Assembly (NCBI GenBank): GCA_963833495.1
Contig: CAWHYJ010000012.1
Location: 62,001-126,000 of the forward strand
Source: Fodinibacter sp963833495
Lineage (GTDB): Bacteria > Actinomycetota > Actinomycetes > Actinomycetales > Dermatophilaceae
Direction of reading: 5' to 3'
DNA length: 64,000 bases
Positions 28,107 through 36,489 of the stretch are shown here, in pieces (position 1 is the stretch's first letter; every line of letters starts with the position of its first letter). A program made the translations under genes and the position numbers. The notes below the pieces were generated by a model. It searched no databases. It was not told the DNA's origin and worked only from the letters and a program-made list of their open reading frames with translations.

Positions 28107-30041
28107 TCAGACGATCGTCACGGTGACGGTGCTGCCCTTGGGCGCGTCGCCTCCGGCGGGGTCCTGGAACCGCACCGTGCCGAAGAAGCCGCCGAACGCC
28201 TTCTCGACCTTGACCTTGAACCCGGCGGCCTGGAGCGCGGCGCGGGCCTGCTGCAGCTGCTGGCCGACCACGTTGGGCACGGCCACCAGCACCGGCCCCT
28301 TGGAGACCACGAGGGTGACCGTGTCGCCCCGGAAGGCGGTGCCGTCGCGCGGGCTCTGGCTGATCACCGCGCCCTTGGGCACGGTGTCGCTGTTCTGCTG
28401 CGCGGTGGCGTCGACCTCCAGCCCCAGGCCGCTCAGCTGGCGGGCGGCGCGGGTGGCGTCCTTGCCGGTGAGGTCGGGCACGTCGATCGGGTGGCGTCCC
28501 CGGCTCACGGTCAGCGCCACCGCGGTGCGCTTCTTCAGGCTCGCCCCGGGGCCAGGCTTGGCGGTGACCACCTGCCCCTCGGGAACCTTCTCGTCGTAGG
28601 CCTTGCTGACCTTGCCCACCTTGAGGTTGACGGCCTTGATGCGGGCCGTGGCCTCCGCGAGCGTCATGCCGACCACGGGCGGCACGGCATACCGCTCCGG
28701 GCCCCTGGACACCACGAGCGCCACGGCGGCCCCGCGACGCAGGGTGCTGCCCGGCCCGGGGTCGGCCGAGACCACCACGCCCGCAGGCACCGTCTCGCTG
28801 AAGGTCTGTGACACCTTGGCGTCGAGCGCGGCCTGGTGCACCGCGCTCACCGCCTCGGCCTGGCCGCGGCCCTGCACCGACGGCACGGTGGCCGTGGCGC
28901 CCGGTCCGAGCAGGAAGAACCACGCGGTCAGCGCGGCGACGAGCACGGATGCTGCGACGGCCGGCCACCAGCGGCGCCGGCCGCGGGGCGCGGTGCCGGC
29001 CACCACCCGACCCTCGATCGGTGGCGGTGGCACGGTGATGGCCACCGTCTCGGAGCGTGGGCGGGTGGCCACCCCGCCGGCGGCTGCCGTGGATGCCGCG
29101 CCCACCCCCTGCACGGGGAAGGTGGCCGTCGAGGTCGGCTGGGCGGCGGCGACCGAGGCGGCCCGGCCGGCCGGCCGGGCGTCGAGCTCGTCGATGGACA
29201 GGGTGGCCCGGGCGTCACGCACCAGCTCGAGGAACTGGGCGGCGTCGGCAGGTCGCTCGTCGGGGTCGCGAGCGGTGGCCACGGCGACGAGCTCGTCGAG
29301 CTCGGGCGGGAGCCCGGCGACCCGGCTCGAGGGGGTTGGCACCCCACCGTGCACGTGCTGGTAGGCGACGTGGATGGCGGTGTCGCCGGTGAACGCCTTG
29401 GTGCCGGTGAGCATCTCGAAGAGCATCAGCCCGGCCGCGTAGACGTCGCTGCGCGCGTCGGCGATGCCGCGCTCGACCTGCTCGGGGGCGAGGTAGGCGA
29501 CCGTGCCGAGCAGCACGCCCTGGGTGCTCGTGACGGTCTGGCTGGTCACGGCGCGGGCCAGGCCGAAGTCGGCAACCTTGACCGTGCCGTTGTCGTTGAG
29601 GATGACGTTCTCGGGCTTGACGTCGCGGTGGATGAGTCCTTTGGCGTGGGCCTCGGCGAGTGCCTGGAGCACCGGCTCGAGCACGTCGAGGGCGGCTCGG
29701 GGGGAGAGCAGCCCCTCGTCGCGCAGCACGTCGCGCAGGGTCTGGCCGGGCACGTACTCCATCACCAGGAAGATGCAGCCGTCGTCCTCGCCCTGGTCGT
29801 AGACCGCCACCACGTTGGGGTGCGACAGCGACGCGCTCGAGCGGGCCTCGCGGCGGAAGCGGGTGACGAAGCTCTCGTCGTGCGTGAGGTGCTGGCGCAT
29901 GACCTTGAGCGCGACCTCGCGGTCGAGCCGCTCGTCGAGGGCCAGGTAGACCGTCGCCATCCCCCCGTCGGCGATTCGACGGAGCACGCGGTAGCGCCCG
30001 TCGAGGGTGCGCCCGATGAGCGCGTCGCCGGTGGATGACAC
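28107..30041 (-). CDS. Transmembrane Ser/Thr protein kinase with four PASTA domains (PknL position)
   Basis: 644 aa from GTG 30041; TTG 30083 and GTG 30068 are in frame upstream, but a -10 element lies between them and 30041. The kinase domain has the glycine loop (RIADGGMATVYLA), VALKVM lysine, HRDVKPEN and DFGLARAV, with a Thr/Ser-rich activation loop ending GTVAYLAPEQ. A single membrane helix (ASVLVAALTAWFFLLG) is followed by four extracellular PASTA repeats to the C-terminus. It occupies the pknL locus, but mycobacterial PknL lacks PASTA domains, so it may sense muropeptides or lipid II as PknB does. The LysM hydrolase gene upstream fits. Confidence 0.93.
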   Translation of the reverse strand: MSSTGDALIGRTLDGRYRVLRRIADGGMATVYLALDERLDREVALKVMRQHLTHDESFVTRFRREARSSASLSHPNVVAVYDQGEDDGCIFLVMEYVPGQTLRDVLRDEGLLSPRAALDVLEPVLQALAEAHAKGLIHRDVKPENVILNDNGTVKVADFGLARAVTSQTVTSTQGVLLGTVAYLAPEQVERGIADARSDVYAAGLMLFEMLTGTKAFTGDTAIHVAYQHVHGGVPTPSSRVAGLPPELDELVAVATARDPDERPADAAQFLELVRDARATLSIDELDARPAGRAASVAAAQPTSTATFPVQGVGAASTAAAGGVATRPRSETVAITVPPPPIEGRVVAGTAPRGRRRWWPAVAASVLVAALTAWFFLLGPGATATVPSVQGRGQAEAVSAVHQAALDAKVSQTFSETVPAGVVVSADPGPGSTLRRGAAVALVVSRGPERYAVPPVVGMTLAEATARIKAVNLKVGKVSKAYDEKVPEGQVVTAKPGPGASLKKRTAVALTVSRGRHPIDVPDLTGKDATRAARQLSGLGLEVDATAQQNSDTVPKGAVISQSPRDGTAFRGDTVTLVVSKGPVLVAVPNVVGQQLQQARAALQAAGFKVKVEKAFGGFFGTVRFQDPAGGDAPKGSTVTVTIV

Positions 30042-30047
30042 CGTAGG

Positions 30048-30053
30048 AGTGTA
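30048..30053 (-). promoter_or_regulatory. -10 element, PASTA kinase gene
   Basis: TACACT on the minus strand, 6 nt before GTG 30041. This argues for a leaderless transcript starting at that codon. Confidence 0.45.
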
Positions 30054-30092
30054 CGTAGTTCCGGACACCGACCCGTCACCCAACGTCCGTGA

Positions 30093-31205
30093 TCACATGG
30101 TTGTGCGCAGGGCCATGACGTTGCGCACGTACAGCTTGGTGTCGCTGTACATGCCGTGCTTCTGCAGCGCGCCCAGCCCCTGGTAGTAGGCCGCGACGGT
30201 CTTCTCCATGCTGTTGGTGGAGCGGCCCAGCGAGCGCAGCATGACCACTCCGGCGGTGATGTTGTCGCTGGTCTTGAGCAGGTCGAGCCGGCGCCCGACC
30301 AAGCCCGACGCCCACTGGCCGCCCTGGGGGATCACCTGCATGACGCCTACCGCGTTGGCGGGGGAGACGGCCCGCTGGTTCCAGCCCGACTCCTGGTAGG
30401 CGATGGCCAGCGCCAAGCGGGTGTCGACTCCCTGCTGGCGGGCGATCCGCACGATCATCGCCTTGGTCTCGCTGCGGCTCGGCACCGAGCGGCGGGCCAG
30501 GATCGCCCGGTTGCGGGCAGCCGCCTCGGCGATGGCCCGGGGGTACGTACGGCCGGCGAACGTGTCGGGTACCGCGCTGCCCGATCCCGACCTGGCCTTG
30601 CCCGGCACGCGCAGCGCCTGGCCGGGGTAGATCAGGGCGCGGCTGGAGATCTTGCTGGCGCGGGCGATCGCACCGATCGTCGTGTGGTGGCGGGCGGCGA
30701 TCGAGCTCAGCGTGTCGCCGGCCCGCACCCGGTAGGTCGTAGTGGTGGAGGGTCGGCTGCGAGGGGCGGCGGCCTTGCCGGCGGCGGCCCGCACGACGAT
30801 CCGCTGGCCGGGCTGGATGAACGAGCGGCCCGAGAGGTGGTTCGCCTTGAGCAGCGAGGCCAACGGCACCCGGAAGCGGGTCGCGATGCCGCTGAGCGTG
30901 TCACCGCTGCGCACGACGTAGACCCGCGAGGTGGCGCCGGGCCGCGGGGCGGCCTTCGCCGGGGCCGAGGTGCGTGGCACGCGCAGGACGGTGCCGACCA
31001 TGAGGGCGCGGGGGTTGCGGATCGAGTTGCGGGTCGCGATGGCGCCCACCGTCGTGCGGAACCGGGCGGCGATGCCGACGAGCGTGTCGCCCGGGCGAAC
31101 GCGGTAGGTCGTCCACCCGTGCGGGGCCGGGTTGGCCGCCGCCACGTGGGCTGCGGGCAGGAGGGCGGCGGGGGGGACCGTAGCGGGTGGGGCGGAGATG
31201 ACCAT
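30093..31205 (-). CDS. LysM-repeat lytic transglycosylase-like protein
   Basis: 370 aa from ATG 31205 (AAGGA ribosome binding site). After a short Ala/Pro N-terminus with a weak export signal come three LysM repeats, each beginning YRVRPGDTLVGIA, YVVRSGDTLSGIA or YRVRAGDTLSSIA, joined by Ala/Pro linkers. These bind peptidoglycan glycan. The last 130 residues are a lysozyme-like SLT domain: the catalytic glutamate is in AIAYQESGWNQRAVS and is followed by NAVGVMQVIP. It probably remodels cell wall outside the membrane. It lies 52 nt before the PASTA kinase on the same strand. Confidence 0.9.
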   Translation of the reverse strand: MVISAPPATVPPAALLPAAHVAAANPAPHGWTTYRVRPGDTLVGIAARFRTTVGAIATRNSIRNPRALMVGTVLRVPRTSAPAKAAPRPGATSRVYVVRSGDTLSGIATRFRVPLASLLKANHLSGRSFIQPGQRIVVRAAAGKAAAPRSRPSTTTTYRVRAGDTLSSIAARHHTTIGAIARASKISSRALIYPGQALRVPGKARSGSGSAVPDTFAGRTYPRAIAEAAARNRAILARRSVPSRSETKAMIVRIARQQGVDTRLALAIAYQESGWNQRAVSPANAVGVMQVIPQGGQWASGLVGRRLDLLKTSDNITAGVVMLRSLGRSTNSMEKTVAAYYQGLGALQKHGMYSDTKLYVRNVMALRTTM

Positions 31206-31300
31206 GACCTGTCCTTGGCTCGGCACCAATGTGTGACAACCGTGACGGATGTGGTTGCCGTGTCTGTTGGGACACACGGTACCGGAGTGACTCGGCTCCG
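31206..31300 (-). promoter_or_regulatory. Possible structured 5' leader of LysM gene
   Basis: On the minus strand two nested hairpins can form just upstream of the ribosome binding site: CCGTGT with ACACGG, and CAACC with GGTTG. Cell-wall hydrolase genes of actinobacteria often carry c-di-AMP riboswitches, but I could not match that consensus here. It could be a thermosensor-like or attenuating leader, or have no function. Confidence 0.25.
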
Positions 31301-31460
31301 GCCCGTTGTCCCGGCCGGCGGACCCGGATGTGTTCACCGAGAACGCGGTGGCCTTGGTCACCCGGCGCGCTGGCACGGCATCCGCGGGCGACCTGCCCGC
31401 GACCCGGCACCCGGGCGGGCGCAGGCCGCCACGGCGCCCGGCTGTGGCACCCTGTGCACC

Positions 31461-31856
31461 GTGAGCGACGCACCGCAGGATGCCGGAACCGAGCCCGTGG
31501 ACGACCTCGAGGCCCTGGTGGGCTCCTGGCTGACCATCCCCGACATCGCGGAGCGGCTGGGCCTGCCGTTGTCGTCGGTGCGCAAGCTCGTCGAGGACCG
31601 CGAGCTGCTCGCCCACCGGGTGGGGGAGCGCCGGGTGGTCGCGGTGCCGGCCGGCTTCGTCGACGAGCACGGCCCGCTGCACGCCCTCAAGGGCACCTTC
31701 ACCGTGCTGGCCGACGGCGGGATGTCCGACACCGAGATCCTGCGCTGGCTGCACACCGTCGACGAGACGCTGCCGGTGGCGGGCTCCCCGCTCGACGCCA
31801 TCCGGGCCGGTTTCAAGACCGAGGTGCGGCGCCGCGCCATGGAGCTGGCCTTCTAG
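31461..31856 (+). CDS. Rv2175c-family DNA-binding protein
   Basis: 131 aa from GTG at 31461. Residues 24-75 form a MerR/excisionase-like winged helix (WLTIPDIAERLGLPLSSVRKLVEDREL, then RRVVAVPAGFV). The C-terminal half, ALKGTFTVLADGGMSDTEILRWLHT, is specific to Rv2175c proteins. In M. tuberculosis Rv2175c is a phosphorylation substrate of PknL, and here the gene is again near the PknL-position kinase, divergent from the LysM gene. The acidic N-terminus has a threonine (DAGTEPVDD) that could be the target. Confidence 0.87.
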   Translation: MSDAPQDAGTEPVDDLEALVGSWLTIPDIAERLGLPLSSVRKLVEDRELLAHRVGERRVVAVPAGFVDEHGPLHALKGTFTVLADGGMSDTEILRWLHTVDETLPVAGSPLDAIRAGFKTEVRRRAMELAF

Positions 31857-31862
31857 CTCCCG

Positions 31863-32948
31863 TCAGGAAGAGCGGGCCGTCGCGATGCCGACCAGGTCGA
31901 GCAGGGCCGACCGTGCAGCGTCGTCGACCGAGGTGGCGCCGTCGAGCGCTGCCCGGGCCGAGGTCGCGAGGCCCTCGATCTCGCCCTCGAGGCGGGTGAC
32001 CGCCCCCGAGCCGGCGATGACGGCGCGCAGCTCCTCGACCTGGCCCGCGTCGAGGTCGGGGCGTCCGAGCAGTGCGTCGACCCGGGCCCGGCCGGAGTCG
32101 TCGGTGCCGGCCAGGGCGTGGGCCAGCAGCACGGTGCGCTTTCCCTCGCGCAGGTCGTCGCCGGCCGGCTTGCCGGTCTCCTCGGGGTCGCCGAAGACGC
32201 CGAGCAGGTCGTCGCGCAGCTGGAAGGCCCGACCGAGGTCCAGGCCGTAGCGTGAGAGGGCCTCGAGCCCGGCGGTGTCGAGCCCGCCGGTGGTGGCGCC
32301 GATGAGCAGCGGGTGCTCGACGGTGTACTTGGCGCTCTTGTAGCGGATCACCCGACCGGCCCGCTCGACCCGCTCGTCGTCGGCCAGGCCCTCCCACGGC
32401 CGCATCGACTCGACGACGTCGAGGAACTGGCCGGCCATCAGCTGGGTGCGCATGAGGTCGAACAGACGACGACCGCGCTCGAGGTCGGCCTCGGGCAGGC
32501 CGCAGGTGGCGTAGACGGCGTCGGTCCAGGTCAGGCACAGGTTGCCGGCGAGCACGGCACCCGCGAGCCCGAACCGGTCCTGGTCACCCGCCCAGCCCCG
32601 CGCGCTGTGGCGGGTCGCGAGGGCACGGTGCGCGGCCGGCATCCCCCGGCGGGTGTCGGAGTCGTCCATGACGTCGTCGTGGATGAGCGCGGCCGCCTGG
32701 AACAGCTCCATCGCGCTCGCCAGCCGCACCAGCGCGTCGGAGTCGGACCGGCCCGCGGCTCGGTGCCCCCAGTAGAGGAAGGCGGCGCGCAGCCGCTTCC
32801 CACCGCGCAGCAGGTCGGCGACCGCCGTGAGCAGGTCGTCGACGTCGGGGCCCAGCTCGGCGAGCACTGCGGCCTGGGTGGCCAGCTCGGCGTCGAGGCA
32901 CTCCTGCACGCGGCGTCGCAGGTCGACGCCGTCGAGCGGGCTGGGCAC
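31863..32948 (-). CDS. Polyprenyl (geranylgeranyl-type) diphosphate synthase
   Basis: 361 aa from GTG 32948 with a strong AGGAGG. It is a trans-prenyl chain elongation enzyme. The first aspartate-rich motif is LIHDDVMDDSDTRRG, preceded by GGKRLRAAFLYWG. The second is LGRAFQLRDDLLGVFGDPEETGKP, the short actinobacterial form. The residues before the first motif (SAMELFQAAA) lack bulky aromatics, compatible with C20 or longer products for menaquinone, carotenoid or lipid carrier. It corresponds to idsA2/Rv2173 next to metF. It converges on the Rv2175c-like gene with a 6-nt gap. Confidence 0.92.
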   Translation of the reverse strand: MPSPLDGVDLRRRVQECLDAELATQAAVLAELGPDVDDLLTAVADLLRGGKRLRAAFLYWGHRAAGRSDSDALVRLASAMELFQAAALIHDDVMDDSDTRRGMPAAHRALATRHSARGWAGDQDRFGLAGAVLAGNLCLTWTDAVYATCGLPEADLERGRRLFDLMRTQLMAGQFLDVVESMRPWEGLADDERVERAGRVIRYKSAKYTVEHPLLIGATTGGLDTAGLEALSRYGLDLGRAFQLRDDLLGVFGDPEETGKPAGDDLREGKRTVLLAHALAGTDDSGRARVDALLGRPDLDAGQVEELRAVIAGSGAVTRLEGEIEGLATSARAALDGATSVDDAARSALLDLVGIATARSS

Positions 32949-33026
32949 GGGAGACCTCCTGCCACGTCCCGCGGGCAGCGGGGGTCGAATGGTGGGTGCC
33001 CAGAGCCTACGGCGTGTGGGCTGGGT

Positions 33027-33032
33027 TACCCT
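33027..33032 (+). promoter_or_regulatory. -10 element, leaderless metF
   Basis: TACCCT ends 7 nt before the ATG at 33040. The divergent polyprenyl synthase start is only 91 bp away, so two promoters share this gap. Confidence 0.5.
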
Positions 33033-33039
33033 CACCGCC

Positions 33040-33945
33040 ATGGCGCACCACGGCGGAGGGGGACGGCCCGAGCACCTCGTCAGGTCCATCCCTGGCGTCC
33101 TGGCGCAGGACAAGCCATCGATCAGCTTCGAGTTCTTCCCGCCCAAGGACGACGAGTCCGAGGCGGCGCTCTGGCTCGCGATCCGGCAGCTCGAGCGGGT
33201 GCACCCCGCGTTCGTGTCGGTCACCTACGGCGCCGGTGGCACCACCCAGGACCGCACCGTGCGGGTCACGAAGCGGATCGCCGACGAGACCTCGCTCACC
33301 CCGCTCGCGCACCTGACGTGCGTCGGTGCCTCGGTGCACCAGGTGCGCCAGGTGGTGGGCCAGTACGCCGCGTCCGGGGTGCGCAACATCCTCGCCCTGC
33401 GCGGGGACCCGCCCGGCAACGTGCGCGGGCAGTGGACCCCGCACCCCGAAGGGCTCGACCACGCCGACCAGCTCGTCGCACTGATCCGCACGCTGGGCGA
33501 CTTCACGGTCGGGGTCGCCGCCTTCCCGGACGTGCACCCCGACAGCCCCGGCCTCGACCACGACGTCGAGGTGCTGGTGCGCAAGGCGGATGCCGGGGCG
33601 AGCTTCGCCATCAGCCAGATGGTCTTCGACGCCGACAGCTACCTGCGGTTGCGCGACCGCGTGGCGGCACGGCGCGCGCTGCCGATCACCCCGGGCCTGA
33701 TGCCGGTGACCAACGTCAAGCAGATCACCCGGATGTCCGAGCTGATGGGCACCCCGCTGCCGCCGGCGGTCGTCGCACGCCTCGAGGCCGTCAAGGACGA
33801 CCCGGCGGCGGTGCGGGCGGTCGGGGTGCAGATCGCGACCGAGCTGGGGCAGCGGATGCTCGACGAGGGGGCGCCCGGCATCCACTTCATCACCATGAAC
33901 CGGTCGACGGCCACGCTCGAGGTGTTCGAGAACCTCTCGCTCTGA
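33040..33945 (+). CDS. metF: 5,10-methylenetetrahydrofolate reductase
   Basis: 301 aa from ATG at 33040. It supplies methyltetrahydrofolate for methionine synthesis. The flavin TIM barrel is marked by SFEFFPPKDDESE near the N-terminus (catalytic Glu), VSVTYGAGGTTQDRT, LTCVGAS, NILALRGDPPG and the ending GIHFITMNRSTATLEVF. Length is normal for the bacterial single-domain enzyme. It sits, as in mycobacteria (Rv2172c), beside the polyprenyl synthase, and converges on the DHFR-like gene. Confidence 0.95.
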   Translation: MAHHGGGGRPEHLVRSIPGVLAQDKPSISFEFFPPKDDESEAALWLAIRQLERVHPAFVSVTYGAGGTTQDRTVRVTKRIADETSLTPLAHLTCVGASVHQVRQVVGQYAASGVRNILALRGDPPGNVRGQWTPHPEGLDHADQLVALIRTLGDFTVGVAAFPDVHPDSPGLDHDVEVLVRKADAGASFAISQMVFDADSYLRLRDRVAARRALPITPGLMPVTNVKQITRMSELMGTPLPPAVVARLEAVKDDPAAVRAVGVQIATELGQRMLDEGAPGIHFITMNRSTATLEVFENLSL

Positions 33946-33968
33946 CCCGGCCGCCGACCGGTGCGGCG

Positions 33969-34625
33969 TCAGCGGCGCCAGAAGAGGTGGTGGACCACGC
34001 CGGTCGGGCTGGGGACCCGCTCGTGGTGGAAGCGGTCGAGCAGCTCGTCGGGGGAGTCCCACAGCTTGCCGCCACGGCCGATCTCGACGGGGGCCACGGC
34101 GACGTGCAGGGTGTCGACGAGGTCGGCATCGAGGAACTCGCGGACCGTCGACACGCCACCACCGAGGCGCACGTCCTTGCCGTCGGCGGCCGCCCTGGCC
34201 TGCCGCAGCGCCTCGTGCGGGTCGGCGTCGATGAAGTGGAAGGTGGTGTCGGACAGCGAGATCGAGGGTCGGACGTGGTGGGTCAGCACGAATACCGGGG
34301 TGTGGAACGGCGGCTCGTCACCCCACCACCCCTGCCACTCCAGGTCCTCCCACGGGCCCTGCTGGGGGCCGAACTTGCCGCGGCCCATGATCTCGGCGCC
34401 GATGTTGTGGCTGAAGTCGCGGGTGAAGTAGTCGTCGAGCCCGCGGGATCCGCCCGGGTCGGTGCGGTTGGGCCAGCTCGCCGTGGCGCCCGCCCACGCG
34501 GCGAGCTGCGAGGGGTCGGCGTGGCCGAAGGGCCGCTCGAAGCTCTGGCCCACGCCGGTGCCGTAGCCGTCGGTGGAGAGCATGAAGTTCTGCACGCGCA
34601 GCAGCTGCTCGCGAGGGGCGCTCAT
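33969..34625 (-). CDS. Dihydrofolate reductase/RibD C-terminal-like reductase
   Basis: 218 aa from ATG 34625, overlapping the previous stop by ATGA. The family pattern (QNFMLSTDGYGTGVGQ, then GAEIMGRGKFGP, HTPVFVLTHH, DVRLGGGVSTVREFLDADLVD, VAPVEIGRGGKLW) is that of the RibD_C group, NADPH-dependent reductases often of unknown substrate. It is last in an ArsR-SRPBCC-reductase operon, a common arrangement in actinobacteria and probably not part of core folate metabolism. Confidence 0.88.
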   Translation of the reverse strand: MSAPREQLLRVQNFMLSTDGYGTGVGQSFERPFGHADPSQLAAWAGATASWPNRTDPGGSRGLDDYFTRDFSHNIGAEIMGRGKFGPQQGPWEDLEWQGWWGDEPPFHTPVFVLTHHVRPSISLSDTTFHFIDADPHEALRQARAAADGKDVRLGGGVSTVREFLDADLVDTLHVAVAPVEIGRGGKLWDSPDELLDRFHHERVPSPTGVVHHLFWRR

Positions 34626-35161
34626 GACACGGCCACCGGTGCGGCGAGCCCGAGACCGGCGTAGTGGGCCTGGGTCGCGGCGAAGGCGTCCCAGTCCCAC
34701 GGCGCGGGCCGCCCGGCGAGGCACGGCTCCAGCCGGTCGAGGGAGGTCTGCAGCCCGACGAGGTAGCAGTTGTCGACGGCCTCCTGCACGTCCGGGACGA
34801 CGTGGCTGAGCCGCAGGATGCATCCGGTGCCGGCGGCCTCGAGCTCCCAGCGCATGCGCGACCCCGGCGCGGGATGGGTGTGCTCGAGCAGCACCGGCGG
34901 CTCGAGGCGCAGGATCGTGCAGGTCAGGCTGACCGGCTCGCCGTCGCCCCGGCCGGCGAAGACCATCTCGCCGCCCTCGCGCAGGTCGACGGTGATGTCG
35001 GCGTCGAACGGCAGCCACCAGTCGGCCAGCCGGGCCGGGGAGGTGATGGCGTCCCACACGTCGTGGACGTCATAGGCGAGGTGCCGTTCGAAGCGGATGA
35101 CGCCGCCGGCTGCTGTGCGCTCGAGCAGGCCGTCGTAGCGGGTGGTGAGGTCGTCGGTCAC
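34622..35161 (-). CDS. SRPBCC/AHSA1-like protein
   Basis: 179 aa from GTG 35161, with AAGGAG upstream. The helix-grip pattern (VIRFERHLAYDVHDVWDAIT, then PARLADWWLPF and GSRMRWELEAAGTGCILRLSH) is that of the activator-of-Hsp90-like SRPBCC proteins commonly paired with ArsR regulators. It probably binds a hydrophobic small molecule. It is translationally coupled on both sides (4-nt overlaps). Confidence 0.88.
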   Translation of the reverse strand: MTDDLTTRYDGLLERTAAGGVIRFERHLAYDVHDVWDAITSPARLADWWLPFDADITVDLREGGEMVFAGRGDGEPVSLTCTILRLEPPVLLEHTHPAPGSRMRWELEAAGTGCILRLSHVVPDVQEAVDNCYLVGLQTSLDRLEPCLAGRPAPWDWDAFAATQAHYAGLGLAAPVAVS

Positions 35162-35499
35162 GGGGATCGCTCCTTCAGGGGGGTCGGACGGGTGGTGCGC
35201 TCGAGGTGGCGCTCGAGGGAGTCCAGGCGGCCGGCCAGCTCTGCGCGGTAGGGCTCGAGCCATGCGTCGAGGTCGCGCAGCGGCTCGGCGCGCAGCCGGT
35301 AGAGGCGGCGCTGGGCGTCGCGGCGGACCTCGACCAGGCCGGCCTCGCGCAGCACCCGCAGGTGCCGGGACACCCCCGGCTGGTGCATGCCGACGGCGTC
35401 GACGAGCTCGCTCACCGAACGCTCACCACCGCGCACGGCATCGAGGATGCGGCGGCGGGTCGGGTCGGTGATCGCCTCGAGGACGGCGCGCTGGGGCAT
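35158..35499 (-). CDS. ArsR-family transcriptional regulator
   Basis: 113 aa, a winged helix: AVLEAITDPTRRRILDAVRG, VSELVDAVGMHQPGVSRHLRVLREAGLVEVRRDAQRRLYRL. No metal-binding ELCVCDL cysteine motif is present, so it belongs to the non-metal ArsR group that controls SRPBCC partner genes. It heads the operon 35499-33969. The upstream AT-rich stretch at 35520-35530 (atatatatgt) stands out in this genome and is the probable promoter and operator region. Confidence 0.9.
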   Translation of the reverse strand: MPQRAVLEAITDPTRRRILDAVRGGERSVSELVDAVGMHQPGVSRHLRVLREAGLVEVRRDAQRRLYRLRAEPLRDLDAWLEPYRAELAGRLDSLERHLERTTRPTPLKERSP

Positions 35500-35548
35500 C
35501 CCGCCAACGTACGCGACCGCATATATATGTGCAAGCGCATGTGCAGGT

Positions 35549-35806
35549 TCAGTCGGGGGGTTCCGGGGCCGCGCCGCTCGGCGCGCTCGGCGTCACCGAG
35601 ATGAGCGTGACGCCGAGGTCGCGCACCCGGGTGAGGATGCCGTGCAGCGCGGCCTGGTCGGCGACGGCGCCGGTGAGGATCGTTGTCCCGTCCGCGTCGT
35701 GGGCCAGGGTGAGGCCGTCGAAGTGCGCCGACCAGTGGGGGTCGAGGTGGCCGCTGACGCGCACCACGTAGCCGGCCGGGGCGGGGTGGGGCGCCAGGGC
35801 GTTCAC
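35549..35806 (-). CDS. Small conserved protein, intramolecular-repeat-like alpha/beta fold
   Basis: 85 aa from GTG 35806, overlapping the upstream stop codon. The pattern YVVRVSGHLDPHWSAHFDGLTLAHDADGTT, then GAVADQAALHGILTRVRDLG, recurs in many actinobacteria and cyanobacteria as a stand-alone protein of this size, with no assigned function known to me. It is last of three coupled genes after two membrane proteins. Confidence 0.8.
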   Translation of the reverse strand: MNALAPHPAPAGYVVRVSGHLDPHWSAHFDGLTLAHDADGTTILTGAVADQAALHGILTRVRDLGVTLISVTPSAPSGAAPEPPD

Positions 35807-36489
35807 GGTGCGCCCACCGGGAGCAGCCGCACCGGTGGCCGCCGTCCGGCGGCGCGGCGGATGACCGCCTCGGCGATGGCGAGGTTGACCAGCCAGGCGA
35901 CGCCCAGGCTGAGGTCCTTGGCCAGCACGCCGGGGCCGAGCACCGCCGGTCCCACCGCCAGGGTGAACGTCTGGGTGCCCGCGGCCAGGGCGATGGCGTA
36001 GCCGCGCGTCATCCATGCCTGGTGGGCGCTCACCTCACCGCGACGGATCGCTGAGACGCCGAGCACCAGGCACCCGGCGAGGGCCGAGCCGAAGACGAGC
36101 CGCAGCAGGTAGGCCAGCTCGCCGGTCCCGGGCTGGCGGGCGTAGAAGGCGGTCATCCACAGGCCGGAGAAGGCGACGGCGAGCCCGAGGGCCACGACGA
36201 CCCGCCCGGTGCGCCGGTGCCAGCGCAGGTGCCGCCTGCGAAACCGGGAGGAGAACTGGAAGGCGCCCAGCACGGCATACGGCACGGCGCAGGCGATGTG
36301 CACGACCACCGGCAGCGGCGACGCCGTCATCCGCGGGTTGGCGGGGAGGAGCAATGGGCCGCCGGCCAGCTCGACGATGCGTAGCGTCCCGGCGGCAGCC
36401 GGGATGGCCACGAGCGCGACGAGGGCGAACGGCACCCACCCGGTCGGTCGCGCCGACCGGGTGGGGCGTGCTGCGGCGTTGAGGGTCAC
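35803..36489 (-). CDS. DUF2306-like membrane protein
   Basis: 228 aa from GTG 36489. It has six or seven hydrophobic helices, with histidines near helix ends (VVVHIACAVPYAVLGAFQF, RRRHLRWHRRTGRVVVALG, GEVSAHQAWMTRGYAIAL). These are features of DUF2306/cytochrome-b561-like families, in which paired histidines may bind heme, but I cannot prove binding. The gene overlaps both neighbours by 4 nt (GTGA), so the three genes form one translationally coupled unit. Confidence 0.8.
   Translation of the reverse strand: MTLNAAARPTRSARPTGWVPFALVALVAIPAAAGTLRIVELAGGPLLLPANPRMTASPLPVVVHIACAVPYAVLGAFQFSSRFRRRHLRWHRRTGRVVVALGLAVAFSGLWMTAFYARQPGTGELAYLLRLVFGSALAGCLVLGVSAIRRGEVSAHQAWMTRGYAIALAAGTQTFTLAVGPAVLGPGVLAKDLSLGVAWLVNLAIAEAVIRRAAGRRPPVRLLPVGAP

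Noticed and set aside
31206..31460. c-di-AMP (ydaO-type) riboswitch upstream of the LysM gene
   Set aside because: Expected from gene type, but I could not align the conserved ydaO elements; only generic hairpins are visible.
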